From: Clostridium fermenticellae
Lineage (GTDB): Bacteria > Bacillota > Clostridia > Clostridiales > Clostridiaceae
Length of the DNA stretch: 64,000 bases
Reading direction: 5' to 3'
NCBI RefSeq assembly: GCF_003600355.1
Contig: NZ_CP032416.1
Coordinates: 242,183 to 306,182 of the forward strand
The notes beneath the pieces were generated by a model. That model was given only the letters and a program-made list of their open reading frames with translations, ran no database searches and had not been told where the DNA came from. Positions 32,194-42,744 of this stretch are shown one piece after another (the stretch's first letter is position 1; each line of letters starts with the position of its first letter). The position numbers and the translations under genes were made by a program.

Positions 32194-32691
32194 ATGAGAA
32201 TAGATCCTAGCACTTTAAATCTTAAAGAAAAAGTTCTATTTATAAACAGAGTTGCTAAGGTTGTTAAAGGTGGTAGAAATTTCAGATTTAGTGCCCTTGT
32301 AGTTGTTGGAGACGAAAACGGACATATTGGGGTAGGAACTGGTAAATCTATTGAAATACCTGAGGCAATTAGAAAAGCAGTAGATGATGCAAAAAAGAAA
32401 TTAATAGAAGTTCCAATAGTAGGTACAACTGTACCACATGATATAGAAGGTTGTTTTGGTACTGGAAAAGTACTTATAAAGAAATCTGTAGAAGGTACTG
32501 GAGTTATAGCAGGAGGTCCTGCTAGATCTGTACTTGAGCTTGCAGGTTTGAAAGATGTCAGAGCTAAATCTTTGGGTTCTAATAATCCAAGAAATATGGT
32601 AAATGCTACTCTAAACGGTTTGTCTAGATTAAGAACAGCTGATCAAGTTGCCAGCTTGAGAGGGAAAACCGTTGAAGAGATTTTAGGTTAG
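32194..32691 (+). CDS. rpsE: 30S ribosomal protein S5
   Basis: 165-aa fidelity protein. Contains the dsRNA-binding signature [40 protein letters not shown] and [16 protein letters not shown]. Followed by rpmD 13 bases later. Confidence 0.98.
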   Translation: MRIDPSTLNLKEKVLFINRVAKVVKGGRNFRFSALVVVGDENGHIGVGTGKSIEIPEAIRKAVDDAKKKLIEVPIVGTTVPHDIEGCFGTGKVLIKKSVEGTGVIAGGPARSVLELAGLKDVRAKSLGSNNPRNMVNATLNGLSRLRTADQVASLRGKTVEEILG

Positions 32692-32704
32692 GGAGGAATG
32701 AACC

Positions 32705-32884
32705 TTGGCTAAAATTAAAATAACTTTGTCCAAAAGCTTAATAGGAAGAAAAAAAGATCATATTGCTACTGTTAATGCTTTAGGATTAAAGAAAATAGGA
32801 AAAACAGTTGAACATGAGGATACTCCTCAAATCAGAGGTATGATAAATAAAGTTAGCTATCTTTTAAATGTAGAAGAAGCATAA
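32705..32884 (+). CDS. rpmD: 50S ribosomal protein L30
   Basis: 59-aa protein, TTG start at 32705 after GGGAGGA. Reads [18 protein letters not shown] then [17 protein letters not shown] and [16 protein letters not shown], a full-length L30 in its usual place between rpsE and rplO. Confidence 0.96.
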   Translation: MAKIKITLSKSLIGRKKDHIATVNALGLKKIGKTVEHEDTPQIRGMINKVSYLLNVEEA

Positions 32885-32906
32885 GTAGAGGAGGTGTATG
32901 ATAGAG

Positions 32907-33347
32907 ATGAAACTTCATGAATTAAAACCAGCAGCTGGATCAAGAAAAGCACCAAAAAGGATAGGAAGAGGTACTGGTTCAGGATTAGGAAGAAATGCTG
33001 GTAAAGGTGAAAAAGGACAGAAGGCTAGATCCGGCGGTGGTGTAAGATTAGGTTTTGAAGGAGGCCAAATGCCTTTATTTAGAAGGCTTCCTAAGAGAGG
33101 ATTTAAAAATCCATTTACTAAAGAATTTTCGGTCATAAATATTGATAGATTGAATGTATTTGATGAAGGTACAGAAGTAACACCAGAGTTATTATTATCA
33201 AAGGGTATCGTAAATAAATCCAAAAATGGTGTTAAAATACTTGGAAACGGTGAAATTGAAAAAAAACTAACAGTTAAGGCAGCAAAATTTTCAAAGTCGG
33301 CTGTAGAAAAAATTGAAGCAGCTGGAGGAAAAGTTGAGGTGATATAG
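32907..33347 (+). CDS. rplO: 50S ribosomal protein L15
   Basis: 146-aa late-assembly protein. The ATG at 32907 gives the canonical [14 protein letters not shown]; an in-frame ATG at 32898 is only 3 bases from the GAGGAGGTG site. Glycine-rich N-terminal half ([20 protein letters not shown]) and [15 protein letters not shown] are typical. Confidence 0.96.
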   Translation: MKLHELKPAAGSRKAPKRIGRGTGSGLGRNAGKGEKGQKARSGGGVRLGFEGGQMPLFRRLPKRGFKNPFTKEFSVINIDRLNVFDEGTEVTPELLLSKGIVNKSKNGVKILGNGEIEKKLTVKAAKFSKSAVEKIEAAGGKVEVI

Positions 33348-34634
33348 GTGCTATCAACTTTGCGTAATACATGGAAAGTTCCTGAATTAAGAAAGAGAAT
33401 AGTATTTACATTACTTATGATAGCAATTTTCAGGATGGGAAATTTTATTCCTGTTCCTGGAATTGATACTTCAAAGATTGCAAATTTAACTAAGAGTGGA
33501 TCTTTATTTGGATTTTATGATTTGATATCAGGTGGTGCATTTAGTAGATTTAGCATATTTGCAATGGGAGTAGTTCCATTTATCAATTCTTCTATTATAT
33601 TTCAATTGCTTCAGGTCGCTATTCCAAGATTGGAACAGTTATCTAAAGAGGGAGAAGAAGGAAGAAAGAAGATGCAGGAGTATACAAGATATGCTTCAGT
33701 ACCACTGGGAGTAATTCAGGCATTTAGTACATATGTTATAATAAGTAAATATAATGCCCTCCAAAATCCATCAAGTAAGTTAAATATATTTATCATAATA
33801 CTTACATTAACTACTGCTTCAACTTTCTTGATGTGGTTAGGTGATAGAATAACAGACAAAGGAATAGGAAATGGTGTTTCACTTTTAATTTTCTTTAACA
33901 TTATTTCTAGATTTCCATCTACGCTTTATCAGTTAGTACAATTACAAAATGCAGAAACTGTTGATTTCATACAATTAATATTATTCATTGTAGCTGTGGT
34001 TGCATTACTTATATTAGTTGTAATTACCAGCTTATCTGAGAGAAGGATACCTGTTCAATATGCAGGAAAGATGGCAAGTGGTGGTAGATTGTATAAAGGT
34101 CAGTCCACCAATATACCAATAAATGTAAATGGAGCAGCTGTTATTGGAATAATATTTGCAATTTCAGTTATGCAGTTTCCAATCACAATTGGTATGTTTT
34201 GGCCAGATTCAGCTTTCTATAAGTTTGTGACTACAAGTCCATTCAGCCCGTTTAAAGAGAGCACTTGGCAGTATGCAATACTATACTTTGTGTTGACTAT
34301 ATTCTTTACGTGGTTTTATACAGAGGTAACATTTAAACCTGATGAGATGGCAGAGAATATGCATAAGTCTTCAGGGTTTATACCTGGCATAAGACCAGGA
34401 GAACCTACTGCAAACTATATAGAAAGTGTTCTTGCTAAGGTTTCAATAATAGGTGGAGCTTTTGCGGGTGTAATAGCTATAGCGCCTATATTGGCAGCGA
34501 CGTATACCAATTTTAAGGATATATACTTTGGTGGAACTGGACTTCTTATCATAGTGAATGTTGCACTTGAAACTATGAGGCAACTAGAATCTCAATTGGT
34601 AATGCGTCATTATCATGGATTCTTGAAGAGTTAA
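33348..34634 (+). CDS. secY: preprotein translocase subunit SecY
   Basis: 428-aa channel-forming subunit with ten predicted membrane helices. Starts STLRNTWKVPELRKRI; has the plug-adjacent GGAFSRFSIFAMGVVPFI, the SRP/ribosome loop with SERRIPVQYA, and GFIPGIRPGEPT. GTG start directly after the rplO stop. Works with SecE at 8071. Confidence 0.98.
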   Translation: MLSTLRNTWKVPELRKRIVFTLLMIAIFRMGNFIPVPGIDTSKIANLTKSGSLFGFYDLISGGAFSRFSIFAMGVVPFINSSIIFQLLQVAIPRLEQLSKEGEEGRKKMQEYTRYASVPLGVIQAFSTYVIISKYNALQNPSSKLNIFIIILTLTTASTFLMWLGDRITDKGIGNGVSLLIFFNIISRFPSTLYQLVQLQNAETVDFIQLILFIVAVVALLILVVITSLSERRIPVQYAGKMASGGRLYKGQSTNIPINVNGAAVIGIIFAISVMQFPITIGMFWPDSAFYKFVTTSPFSPFKESTWQYAILYFVLTIFFTWFYTEVTFKPDEMAENMHKSSGFIPGIRPGEPTANYIESVLAKVSIIGGAFAGVIAIAPILAATYTNFKDIYFGGTGLLIIVNVALETMRQLESQLVMRHYHGFLKS

Positions 34635-34655
34635 TATTTATTGGAGATGATGCAA

Positions 34656-35306
34656 TTGAAAATGGTTTTGTTGGGTCCTCCAGGAGCTGGAAAAGGCACA
34701 CAAGCAAAATTAATTAGCGAAAAGTATTCTATACCGCATATATCTACAGGCGATATTTTTAGAAAAAATATTTCTGAAAAAACTAAACTTGGTATTGAGG
34801 CAAAGAAATATATGGATAATGGTCAGTTAGTACCAGATAAAGTTACTATAGATATAGTTAAGGATAGATTAACAGAAGATGATTGTAAAGAAGGATTCCT
34901 ACTAGATGGTTTTCCAAGAACAGTTAAACAGGCAGAAGCACTAGATGAATTTTTAAATAGTGCTGATGGTAAAATAGATGCAGCATTGCTTATAGATGTT
35001 GCAGAAGAGTTTATTTTAGAGAGAATGACGGGAAGAAGAGTTTGCTCATCTTGTGGAGCAAGTTATCATATAAAGTTTAATCCTTCTAAAATAGATGGAA
35101 AATGTGATCTTTGCAATGGTGATTTGATACAAAGAAAAGATGATACAGAAGCAACTGTTAAGGAAAGATTGGATGTTTACAGTAAACAAACTCAACCGCT
35201 TATTAATTATTACAAAAATCAAAATGTACTGCTTAAAATAGAAGGAACAAAAGAAATAAGTGAAGTATTTGATGAGATATGTAATTCATTAAAGGCGATT
35301 AAGTAA
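34656..35306 (+). CDS. adk: adenylate kinase
   Basis: 216-aa nucleoside monophosphate kinase (ATP + AMP to 2 ADP). P-loop [10 protein letters not shown] at the N-terminus, AMP-binding [14 protein letters not shown], and a LID domain with zinc cysteines (CSSCG, CDLC). The open frame begins at a TTG at 34641, but the TTG at 34656 is 9 bases after GGAG and gives the canonical KMVLLGPPG start. The stop overlaps the following map remnant by one base. Confidence 0.96.
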   Translation: MKMVLLGPPGAGKGTQAKLISEKYSIPHISTGDIFRKNISEKTKLGIEAKKYMDNGQLVPDKVTIDIVKDRLTEDDCKEGFLLDGFPRTVKQAEALDEFLNSADGKIDAALLIDVAEEFILERMTGRRVCSSCGASYHIKFNPSKIDGKCDLCNGDLIQRKDDTEATVKERLDVYSKQTQPLINYYKNQNVLLKIEGTKEISEVFDEICNSLKAIK

Positions 35307-35631
35307 TGATAATACTTAAAGATGATAATGAGATAGAATTTATGAGGCATGCAGGTAAGGTTGTTGCTGATACCCTACTTAAATTAGAAGAGGTAGTAAA
35401 ACCTGGAATAACGACTGCGAAATTGGATAAAATAGCAGAAGAGTATATTAAAAATCAGGGAATAAACCATCTTTTAAAGGTTATCTTAAATGGTTATCAA
35501 AGAGATGCAGCAAGAACTTTTCCTGTAGGTAATATTACAAAAAAGGCACAAAAGCTTATAGATGTAACTAAACAGAGTTTTTTGAAAGTGCCAAAATGGC
35601 TATTGCCGGTAATAAACTAACTGAAAATTAA
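35306..35631 (+). pseudogene. map: methionine aminopeptidase, decayed remnant
   Basis: The N-terminal ~52 codons are normal type I MAP (IILKDDNEIEFMRHAGKVVA). The frame then shifts: PSFKGY is readable only in another frame at 35467-35484. A deletion of roughly 40 codons follows, removing the stretch between PSFKGY and NGYQRDAARTFPVGNI. At 35578-35583 a run of six T, where seven would keep frame, shifts it again, and FFESAKMAIAGNKLTEN is readable in a third frame to a stop at 35629. The remaining C-terminal half, with the His and Glu metal ligands, is absent. Removal of N-terminal Met is essential, so another map must exist elsewhere. It sits in the conserved adk-map-infA slot. Confidence 0.9.
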
Positions 35632-35647
35632 TAGGAGTGATATTTTG

Positions 35648-35929
35648 GTGAAAAGTAATAGCTGTTTGGGAAAAGTAGTTTATTCAAAGGCAGGTCGTGA
35701 TTCTAACAGATTTTTTATAATAGTTGGTATTTTAGATAGCAACTATGTCTATATATGCGATGGAGATCTTAGACTTATAGAAAATCCTAAGAAGAAAAAG
35801 ATTAAACATTTAACATTTACAAATTCAACTGCAGAAGATATAAAAGATTTGTTACTATCGGGAAAGAAGATCAGCAATGCTATGATAAGAAAATTTTTGC
35901 AGTCTTACGACAACAATAAGGAGGTTTGA
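35648..35929 (+). CDS. KOW-domain RNA-binding protein (ribosomal L14E/L6E/L27E-like)
   Basis: About 93 aa, basic. The N-terminal [20 protein letters not shown] and the following [19 protein letters not shown] match the KOW-type proteins commonly found between map and infA in Firmicutes. An in-frame TTG at 35645 is an alternative start; GGAG at 35633-35636 does not decide between them. A role in ribosome binding is inferred from family and position. Function is otherwise unknown. Confidence 0.82.
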   Translation: MKSNSCLGKVVYSKAGRDSNRFFIIVGILDSNYVYICDGDLRLIENPKKKKIKHLTFTNSTAEDIKDLLLSGKKISNAMIRKFLQSYDNNKEV

Positions 35930-35936
35930 TTACCTT

Positions 35937-36155
35937 ATGTCAAAAGATGATGTTATAGAAATGCAGGGTACTGTTTTAGAGGCATTACCTAATGCAATGT
36001 TTGAAGTTAAGTTAGAGAGTGGACATAAAATATTAGCGCATATATCAGGTAAACTAAGAATGAACTTTATAAGAATTCTTCCTGGCGATAAAGTTACTGT
36101 GGAATTATCTCCATATGATTTGACAAGAGGAAGAATAACTTGGAGAGCAAAGTAA
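35937..36155 (+). CDS. infA: translation initiation factor IF-1
   Basis: 72-aa OB-fold protein that binds the A-site during initiation. Sequence [20 protein letters not shown], then [18 protein letters not shown] and RITWRAK is canonical. AAGGAGGT ribosome binding site. Confidence 0.98.
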   Translation: MSKDDVIEMQGTVLEALPNAMFEVKLESGHKILAHISGKLRMNFIRILPGDKVTVELSPYDLTRGRITWRAK

Positions 36156-36159
36156 ATAA

Positions 36160-36285
<126 letters not shown>

Positions 36286-36293
36286 TTTTATAG

Positions 36294-36347
36294 AGTTTCT
36301 AGTGCGGCTGAAATAGAGCTCTAATACTGCTCTATTAGCTGGAAACT
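36294..36347 (+). promoter_or_regulatory. structured element before rpsM
   Basis: AGTTTC (36294-36299) pairs with GAAACT (36342-36347); inside, GGCT-type and AATAGAGC/GCTCTATT pairings make a long stem. It lies in the 123-base gap between rpmJ and rpsM, the largest in the cluster. No T-run. It may be a ribosomal-protein feedback site for the alpha operon (S4 does this in other bacteria), which is inference. Confidence 0.5.
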
Positions 36348-36408
36348 TTATATATAAATAAATTTAATTAATCCTTACCAATTAGATACTCAGGAGGTGT
36401 AAATTTTA

Positions 36409-36780
36409 ATGGCAAGAATAGCAGGTATTGACCTACCAAAAGAAAAAAGAATAGAAATAGGTCTGACATATATATATGGCATAGGATTATCGACTTCTCA
36501 CAAGATTCTCAAAGAAACTGGAGTTAATCCTGATACAAGAGTTAAGGATTTGACTGAGGGAGAAGTTAATACATTAAGAGATTATGTAACTAAAAACATA
36601 ATAGTTGAAGGTGACTTAAGAAGAGAAACAGCTCTTAACATAAAGAGATTAATAGAGATAGGTTGTTATAGAGGAATAAGACATAGAAGAGGTCTTCCGG
36701 TAAGAGGACAAAAAACAAAGACAAATGCAAGAACAAGAAAAGGTCCTAAGAAAATGATAGGAGCTAAAAAGAGAAAGTAA
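36409..36780 (+). CDS. rpsM: 30S ribosomal protein S13
   Basis: 123-aa head protein contacting P-site tRNA. Starts [20 protein letters not shown] and ends in the basic [17 protein letters not shown] region. First gene of the alpha group. Confidence 0.98.
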   Translation: MARIAGIDLPKEKRIEIGLTYIYGIGLSTSHKILKETGVNPDTRVKDLTEGEVNTLRDYVTKNIIVEGDLRRETALNIKRLIEIGCYRGIRHRRGLPVRGQKTKTNARTRKGPKKMIGAKKRK

Positions 36781-36803
36781 TATTGGTATAAGGAGGGAAA
36801 AAG

Positions 36804-37202
36804 ATGGCAGCTGGATCAAAGACTAAAAAGACAAGAAGAAGAAAAGAAAGAAAAAATGTTGAACATGGATGTGCACATATAAGATCAACTTTTAACAATT
36901 CAATTGTTACTATTACAGATGCATTTGGAAATACATTATCATGGGCTAGCGCAGGTGGATTAGGATTTAGAGGATCAAGAAAAAGTACTCCATTTGCAGC
37001 ACAAATGGCCGCTGAAACATCAGCAAAAGCAGCAATGGAACATGGTTTAAAGAGCGTAGAGGTGTATGTTAAAGGACCAGGAGCAGGTAGAGAAGCTGCG
37101 ATTAGGTCATTACAAGCTGCTGGATTAGAAGTTACATTGATAAAAGATGTTACTCCTATACCACATAATGGCTGCAGACCACCAAAGAGAAGAAGAGTCT
37201 AG
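36804..37202 (+). CDS. rpsK: 30S ribosomal protein S11
   Basis: 132-aa platform protein. Contains [34 protein letters not shown] and the C-terminal [18 protein letters not shown]. Confidence 0.98.
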   Translation: MAAGSKTKKTRRRKERKNVEHGCAHIRSTFNNSIVTITDAFGNTLSWASAGGLGFRGSRKSTPFAAQMAAETSAKAAMEHGLKSVEVYVKGPGAGREAAIRSLQAAGLEVTLIKDVTPIPHNGCRPPKRRRV

Positions 37203-37221
37203 TTAAGGAGGTGTAAGATTA

Positions 37222-37842
37222 ATGGCAAGATATACTGGATCAGTATGTAGACTTTGTAGAAGAGAAGGTTTAAAGCTATTTCTAAAAGGAGATAGATGTT
37301 ATACAGATAAATGTGCATTTACAAGAAGAGGATATGCACCAGGACAGCACGGACAAAGCAGAAAGAAAATATCTAACTATGGTGTTCAATTAAGAGAAAA
37401 GCAAAAAGCTAGAAGAATATACGGAATACTTGAAGGACAATTTAGAAATTACTATGAAAGAGCTGAGAAGCTCAGAGGTATAACAGGTGAAAACTTGTTA
37501 AGATTATTGGAAATGAGACTTGATAATGTAGCATTTAGATTGGGATTTGGAAATTCAAGAAGTGAGGCAAGACAATTAGTAACTCACGGGCATTTCCTCG
37601 TAAATGGTAAGAAAGTAGATATTCCTTCTTATCAGGTAACTGTTAATGATGTTATAACTGTTAGAGAAAAAAGCAGATCAGTAGAAAAATTCAAGACATT
37701 TGCAGAAAATCCAAAGACTTTACCAGCATGGTTAGAGGGAAGTTCAGAAAACTTTGAAGGAAAGGTTCTTAGAGATCCTTCAAGAGAAGATGTAGATGTT
37801 CCTGTTAATGAAACATTAATAGTAGAATTCTATAGTAAATAA
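37222..37842 (+). CDS. rpsD: 30S ribosomal protein S4
   Basis: 206-aa primary 16S binder with an N-terminal CxxC pair ([17 protein letters not shown]) that can bind zinc, and an S4 RNA-binding domain ([20 protein letters not shown]). A known autoregulator of the alpha operon in other bacteria. Confidence 0.98.
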   Translation: MARYTGSVCRLCRREGLKLFLKGDRCYTDKCAFTRRGYAPGQHGQSRKKISNYGVQLREKQKARRIYGILEGQFRNYYERAEKLRGITGENLLRLLEMRLDNVAFRLGFGNSRSEARQLVTHGHFLVNGKKVDIPSYQVTVNDVITVREKSRSVEKFKTFAENPKTLPAWLEGSSENFEGKVLRDPSREDVDVPVNETLIVEFYSK

Positions 37843-37905
37843 TAGTTAGTATAGAATCAGTTGCCCTCAAAATATTAATAAATCAATTAGAGGAGGGTTA
37901 TATTC

Positions 37906-38853
37906 ATGTTAGAAATAGAAAAGCCCAAAATAGAATGTGTAGAAACTAGTGAAGATGGCACTTATGGTAAATTTGTAGTTGAACCGTTAGAAAGAGGCTA
38001 TGGTATTACTCTCGGTAATGCATTGAGGAGAATTCTTCTTTCCTCGTTGCCTGGAGTTGCTGCTAATAATATCAAGATAGATGGAGTACTTCATGAATTC
38101 TCTACAGTTCATGGAGTAAAAGAGGATGTTGCTGAGTTAATATTGAATATCAAATGTCTGGCTTTAAAGATGGCAGATGATGGTCCTAAAACTATATATA
38201 TAGATGAACAGGGGCCTGGTGAGGTTACTGCAGGAGATATAAAAACAGATGGATCTGTTGAAATAATTAATAAGGATTTACATATAGCCACTTTGGATGA
38301 CGATAGTAGATTGTATATGGAAATTCAGGTTAATACAGGTAGGGGTTATGTTACTCAAAATAAGAATAAGTCAGAAGATATGCCTATAGGAACTATAGCT
38401 GTAGATTCGATATATACTCCTATTAAAAGAGTTAACTTTGTTGTAGATAATACAAGGGTTGGCCAAATCACTGATTATGATAAGTTATCTCTTGAGGTAT
38501 GGACTAATGGTACAATAATGCCAGATGAGGCTATAAGTCTATCAGCTAAGATTTTAATAGAACATTTTAAGCTGTTCATGACTTTAACAGATCATGCTAA
38601 CAATGTTGAAATAATGGTGGAAAAAGAAGAAGATAAAAAAGAGAAAGTCTTAGAAATGACTATTGAAGAACTTGATCTTTCTGTTAGAAGTTATAACTGC
38701 TTGAAAAGAGCTGGTATAAATACTGTTCAGGAGTTAACAGAGAGAACTATGGATGATATGATGAAGGTTAGAAACCTTGGAAAGAAATCCTTGGAAGAAG
38801 TTCAACAAAAGCTTGAAGTATTGGATTTATCACTAAAACAGAGTGAGGAATAA
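37906..38853 (+). CDS. rpoA: DNA-directed RNA polymerase subunit alpha
   Basis: 315-aa subunit. N-terminal dimerisation domain with [20 protein letters not shown]; flexible acidic linker (about residues 235-250, [10 protein letters not shown]); C-terminal domain [19 protein letters not shown] that contacts UP elements and activators. Confidence 0.98.
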   Translation: MLEIEKPKIECVETSEDGTYGKFVVEPLERGYGITLGNALRRILLSSLPGVAANNIKIDGVLHEFSTVHGVKEDVAELILNIKCLALKMADDGPKTIYIDEQGPGEVTAGDIKTDGSVEIINKDLHIATLDDDSRLYMEIQVNTGRGYVTQNKNKSEDMPIGTIAVDSIYTPIKRVNFVVDNTRVGQITDYDKLSLEVWTNGTIMPDEAISLSAKILIEHFKLFMTLTDHANNVEIMVEKEEDKKEKVLEMTIEELDLSVRSYNCLKRAGINTVQELTERTMDDMMKVRNLGKKSLEEVQQKLEVLDLSLKQSEE

Positions 38854-38903
38854 GTACTGCAGGCAATGCTTAAAGAATTGTAGTGATAAGGAGGTATAGA
38901 GAG

Positions 38904-39245
38904 ATGGCAAGACAACGTAAATTAGGTCGTCCGACTGATCAGAGAAAAGCAATGCTTAGAAATCTCGTTACTAGTTTTCTAAAGCATGGGAAAATACAAA
39001 CAACTCAAACTAGAGCAATAGAAACAAAAAATTTAGCTGAAAAAATGATCACTCTTGCAAAAAGAGGAGATCTTCATGCTAGAAGACAGGTTCTTTCTTT
39101 CATAACTGAAGAAGAAGTTGTTAAAAATCTATTTAATGATGTAGCTGCTAAGTATGCTGAAAGAAATGGTGGATATACTAGAATGTATAAAATGGGACCA
39201 AGAAGAGGCGACGCTGCAGAATTAGTTATACTAGAGTTAGTATAA
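38904..39245 (+). CDS. rplQ: 50S ribosomal protein L17
   Basis: 113-aa protein, last of the ribosomal super-cluster. The ATG at 38904 is preceded by AAGGAGG (inside the longer open frame from 38883) and gives [18 protein letters not shown]. Ends [16 protein letters not shown]. Confidence 0.97.
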   Translation: MARQRKLGRPTDQRKAMLRNLVTSFLKHGKIQTTQTRAIETKNLAEKMITLAKRGDLHARRQVLSFITEEEVVKNLFNDVAAKYAERNGGYTRMYKMGPRRGDAAELVILELV

Positions 39246-39250
39246 GATTT

Positions 39251-39286
39251 AGGGATTAAGTAAACTAGCTTAATCCCTGTTTTTAT
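39251..39286 (+). terminator. rho-independent terminator after rplQ
   Basis: AGGGATTAAG (39251-39260) pairs perfectly with CTTAATCCCT (39269-39278) with an 8-base loop, then GTTTTTA. It closes the S10-spc-alpha cluster. Confidence 0.92.
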
Positions 39287-39302
39287 TAATATTAATAAGA
39301 TG

Positions 39303-39328
39303 ATGTATATACTATTTTGTATATACAT
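39303..39328. repeat. 10-bp inverted repeat before ecfA1
   Basis: ATGTATATAC (39303-39312) and GTATATACAT (39319-39328) are perfect inverted arms with a 6-base centre, about 60 bases before ecfA1. It could be an operator for a dimeric repressor or an RNA hairpin. Confidence 0.5.
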
Positions 39329-39386
39329 TATTCATATATAGAGTTATACTATTATAAACTTTATATTAATTTAGTGGGGTGTTTCT

Positions 39387-40232
39387 ATGGATGAAAATAT
39401 GATAACATGTAGAGATCTATCATATGAGTATCAAGGTAGTAGTGAAAATAAGATTAAACTAGCACTAGAAAATATTACTCTTGAAGTAAAAAAAGGTGAA
39501 TTTTTAGTTATCCTAGGTAGAAATGGATCAGGAAAATCAACTGTGGCGAAACTCATGAATGCACTCTTGACTCCATCATCCGGGAAAATGTATATAGATG
39601 GTTTAGATACATCGAAAGAAGAAAATGTATGGAAGGTTAGAAATAAAGCCGGTATGGTTTTTCAAAATCCAGATAATCAGATAGTTGCAACAATAGTTGA
39701 GGAAGATGTAGCTTTTGGACCTGAAAACTTAGGAGTCCCATCGGAAGAAATTAGAAAAAGGGTAGATCAGTCACTAAAAAGGGTTAATATGTATGAATAT
39801 AGAAGACATGCACCACATCTTTTATCTGGTGGACAAAAGCAGAGGGTTGCAATAGCTGGAGTATTAGCTATGATGCCTGAATGTATAATATTTGATGAAT
39901 CGACAGCAATGTTAGATCCATCTGGTAGAAAAGAAGTAATGAATACTATAAAAGATCTCAACAAAAATTATGGTATAACTATTATATTCATAACTCATTA
40001 TATGGAGGAAGCGGCTGAGGCCGATAGAATAATAGTTATAGATGAGGGAAAATTAGCACTGGAAGGTTCCCCTAGGACAGTATTTAGTCAAGTAGAGAAG
40101 ATGAAGTCTTTGGGACTTGATGTACCTCAAGTTACAGAATTATCATATGAACTGAGGAGAAATGGTGTTAATTTAAGTAAAGATATATTAACTATAGATG
40201 AGATGGTGAATGAATTATGTCAATTAAGATAG
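39387..40232 (+). CDS. ecfA1: energy-coupling factor transporter ATPase EcfA1
   Basis: 281-aa ABC ATPase energising vitamin/metal uptake through ECF S-components. Walker [11 protein letters not shown]-loop VFQNPDNQ, signature [13 protein letters not shown], Walker B CIIFDEST (Glu to Asp-Glu-Ser-type variation typical of EcfA1). The C-terminal extension is characteristic of the ECF group. Overlaps ecfA2 by 16 bases. Confidence 0.96.
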   Translation: MDENMITCRDLSYEYQGSSENKIKLALENITLEVKKGEFLVILGRNGSGKSTVAKLMNALLTPSSGKMYIDGLDTSKEENVWKVRNKAGMVFQNPDNQIVATIVEEDVAFGPENLGVPSEEIRKRVDQSLKRVNMYEYRRHAPHLLSGGQKQRVAIAGVLAMMPECIIFDESTAMLDPSGRKEVMNTIKDLNKNYGITIIFITHYMEEAAEADRIIVIDEGKLALEGSPRTVFSQVEKMKSLGLDVPQVTELSYELRRNGVNLSKDILTIDEMVNELCQLR

Positions 40233-41086
40233 AAAATTTGACTCATATATACATGAAAGGGTCACCCTTTGAGAAAAAAGCACTTGATAATGTAAATATA
40301 ACTATAAATGATGGGGAATTTGTTGCGTTAATAGGGCATACTGGTTCTGGAAAATCTACATTGATTCAACATATAAATGGACTTTTAAAACCTTATTCCG
40401 GGAAAATAATAATAGATGATACGGATATAACTCAAAAAAATGTAAATCTCAACTTTATTAGAAAAAAAGTGGGACTTGTATTCCAATATCCTGAATATCA
40501 GCTTTTTGAAGAGACTGTTGAAAAAGACATTGCTTTTGGTCCAAATAACTTGGGACTAAGTAATGATGAGATAAACGTAAGAGTAAAAAGGGCTATGGAT
40601 ATGGTAGGACTTAATTATGAAAAATATAAAAGTAAGTCACCATTTGACTTAAGTGGTGGACAAAAGCGTAGGGTAGCTATAGCTGGTGTAGTTGCTATGG
40701 AGCCAAAGATTCTTATTTTAGATGAACCTACTGCAGGACTTGATCCAAAAGGAAGAGATGATATTTTAGGACAAATAAAAAAACTTCATAAAGAATACAA
40801 TATGACTATCATATTGGTATCACATAGTATGGAGGATGTTGCTAAGCTGGCAGATAGAATACTTGTTATGGATAAAGGGACCTGTATACTTGATGGAACA
40901 CCTTCAAAGGTATTCAAAGAAATTGATACATTAGAAAGCGTTGGTCTTGCTGTGCCGCAAGTGACGTATCTTGCAAGAAAACTTAAGGGTAAGGGCTTCG
41001 ATGTATCAGATAATATATTTACTGTAGAACAGGCAAAGAATGAGATATTAAGGATATTAAAAAATGATGGGAGAGCTAAAAAATGA
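40217..41086 (+). CDS. ecfA2: energy-coupling factor transporter ATPase EcfA2
   Basis: 289-aa partner ATPase. Walker [11 protein letters not shown]-loop VFQYPEYQ, signature [13 protein letters not shown], Walker [14 protein letters not shown]. Overlaps ecfA1 by 16 bases and ecfT by 4, so the three are coupled. Forms the ECF module with EcfA1 and EcfT; the S-components must be encoded elsewhere. Confidence 0.96.
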   Translation: MSIKIENLTHIYMKGSPFEKKALDNVNITINDGEFVALIGHTGSGKSTLIQHINGLLKPYSGKIIIDDTDITQKNVNLNFIRKKVGLVFQYPEYQLFEETVEKDIAFGPNNLGLSNDEINVRVKRAMDMVGLNYEKYKSKSPFDLSGGQKRRVAIAGVVAMEPKILILDEPTAGLDPKGRDDILGQIKKLHKEYNMTIILVSHSMEDVAKLADRILVMDKGTCILDGTPSKVFKEIDTLESVGLAVPQVTYLARKLKGKGFDVSDNIFTVEQAKNEILRILKNDGRAKK

Positions 41087-41889
41087 TCAAAGATATTACA
41101 ATAGGCCAGTACATACCGGGCAATTCTTTTATTCATAAACTAGATCCAAGAGTTAAAATATTAATATCTTTAGTTTATATAGTTGATCTGTTTTTAGTAA
41201 ATAACTTCAAAGGATATGCATTCATAGTGTTATTTACATTTATAACTATATACATATCTAAAGTACCTATTAGTTATATTTACAAAGGATTAAAGCCTGT
41301 ATTTATTTTGGTTTTGATAACTGCATTACTGAATTTATTCATGACTGGAGGAACCGGTACCCCTTTATATCACTGGAAATTTATATCTATATATAAAGAA
41401 GGAGTGGTACTTGCAGTATTTATGGTTTTAAGGCTTGTATTCCTCATAATTGGAACATCACTTTTAACACTTACTACATCGCCAATTGAGCTCACGGATG
41501 GAATAGAGAAATTGCTCAGTCCATTTAAAAAAATAGGAATACCAGCACATGAACTTGCAATGATGATGACAATTGCACTCAGATTTATACCAACTTTAAT
41601 GGATGAAACAGATAAAATAATGAAGGCCCAGATGGCAAGAGGGGCTGATTTTGAGTCTGGAAATCTTGCTCATAGAGCTAAAAGTTTGATACCCATACTT
41701 GTACCACTTTTTATAAGCTCTTTCAGAAGGGCAGATGAACTTGCTATGGCTATGGAGGCAAGGTGTTATAGAGGTGGAGAAGGCAGAACGAGGATGAAAC
41801 AACTAAAGCTCTCAAATAGGGATTTCTCTGCATCATTTTGTGTTTTTGTGTTAGTGTTTATTTCTATATGGAGCAGGATGTGGAAGTAA
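41083..41889 (+). CDS. ecfT: energy-coupling factor transporter transmembrane protein EcfT
   Basis: 268-aa membrane scaffold with several hydrophobic helices in the first 120 residues and the two Ala-Arg-Gly-type coupling motifs ([11 protein letters not shown] and [13 protein letters not shown]) that bind the ATPases. Opens within the ecfA2 stop region (ATGA overlap). Confidence 0.95.
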   Translation: MIKDITIGQYIPGNSFIHKLDPRVKILISLVYIVDLFLVNNFKGYAFIVLFTFITIYISKVPISYIYKGLKPVFILVLITALLNLFMTGGTGTPLYHWKFISIYKEGVVLAVFMVLRLVFLIIGTSLLTLTTSPIELTDGIEKLLSPFKKIGIPAHELAMMMTIALRFIPTLMDETDKIMKAQMARGADFESGNLAHRAKSLIPILVPLFISSFRRADELAMAMEARCYRGGEGRTRMKQLKLSNRDFSASFCVFVLVFISIWSRMWK

Positions 41890-42623
41890 TGAGGAATATA
41901 AAACTTACACTCGAATATGATGGAACAAATTATGCGGGATGGCAGAGACAGACAAATGCAGTTACTGTAGAGCAAAAAGTAGAAGAAGCTATAGAAAAAC
42001 TCACCGGGAATCATTGTGAAGTAATAGGATCAAGTAGAACGGATTCTGGAGTACATGCCAGGGCATATGTGTGTAACTTTTTTACAGATAGTGCCATACC
42101 GGAGAATAAGCTAAAGGGAGCAATAAATAATTTTTTGCCAGAAGATATAGTTGCACGGGAATGCGAAGAAGTTTCACTTGATTTTCATGCCAGATTTTGC
42201 AGTAAGGGTAAGAGGTATATATACACAGTCTTTAATGGAAGACAAAGACCTGTCATTTTAAGAAATTATACCTATTATTATCATAGAGAACTCAATATAG
42301 AAAATATGAAGAAAGCAGCTAAATATCTGGTTGGAACATATGACTTTTCTGCATTTAAAAATAAAGGAAGTAAACCAAGAAACTCAATTAGAACTGTAAC
42401 TGAGGTAGGTATAGTTAAAAAAGGAGACTTTGTAATATTTACGGTAACAGGTAATGCATTTCTATACAATATGGTAAGGATAATAGTTGGAACACTTTTG
42501 GATGTTGGATGTGGAAGATTTGAGGTTGATTATATCAAGTATATACTTGACTCTAAAGACAGAAGTAAAGCCGGTAAATCGGCGCCGGCTGCAGGGCTTT
42601 TATTAGATGAAGTTTTTTATTGA
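41889..42623 (+). CDS. truA: tRNA pseudouridine(38-40) synthase TruA
   Basis: 244-aa pseudouridine synthase acting on the tRNA anticodon stem. Contains EYDGTNYAGWQRQ, the catalytic aspartate motif SSRTDSGVHA, and FLYNMVRIIVGTLLDVG. The ATG at 41889 overlaps the ecfT stop; a longer frame from 41838 is inside ecfT. The final stop TGA is part of the -35 hexamer of the rplM promoter. Confidence 0.96.
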   Translation: MRNIKLTLEYDGTNYAGWQRQTNAVTVEQKVEEAIEKLTGNHCEVIGSSRTDSGVHARAYVCNFFTDSAIPENKLKGAINNFLPEDIVARECEEVSLDFHARFCSKGKRYIYTVFNGRQRPVILRNYTYYYHRELNIENMKKAAKYLVGTYDFSAFKNKGSKPRNSIRTVTEVGIVKKGDFVIFTVTGNAFLYNMVRIIVGTLLDVGCGRFEVDYIKYILDSKDRSKAGKSAPAAGLLLDEVFY

Positions 42624-42648
42624 CACGCCCGGCAGATTGTATTATAAT
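42620..42648 (+). promoter_or_regulatory. consensus promoter for rplM-rpsI
   Basis: Perfect TTGACA (42620-42625), 17-base spacer, perfect TATAAT (42643-42648). The -35 hexamer contains the truA stop codon. Confidence 0.88.
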
Positions 42649-42657
42649 ATATAATGT

Positions 42658-42730
42658 TTGTATCTTAAGTATGTAAGATCCACTAGCCCCGGGTCTTTAA
42701 GATAGAAGTAGTATTTCTTATAGAATAATT
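42658..42730 (+). ncRNA. L13 leader
   Basis: TATCTTAA (42661-42668) pairs with TTAAGATA (42697-42704) around an inner AAGATC/GGTCTT stem with a C-rich loop, between promoter and rplM. Shape and position match the known L13 leader of Firmicutes rplM. Confidence 0.72.
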
Positions 42731-42744
42731 AGGGAGGTAAAATG

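Noticed and set aside
35645..35929. Possibility that the KOW protein is part of the map remnant
   Set aside because: It has its own start and GGAG site, a clear KOW-like N-terminus, and is a recognised separate gene in this operon position.
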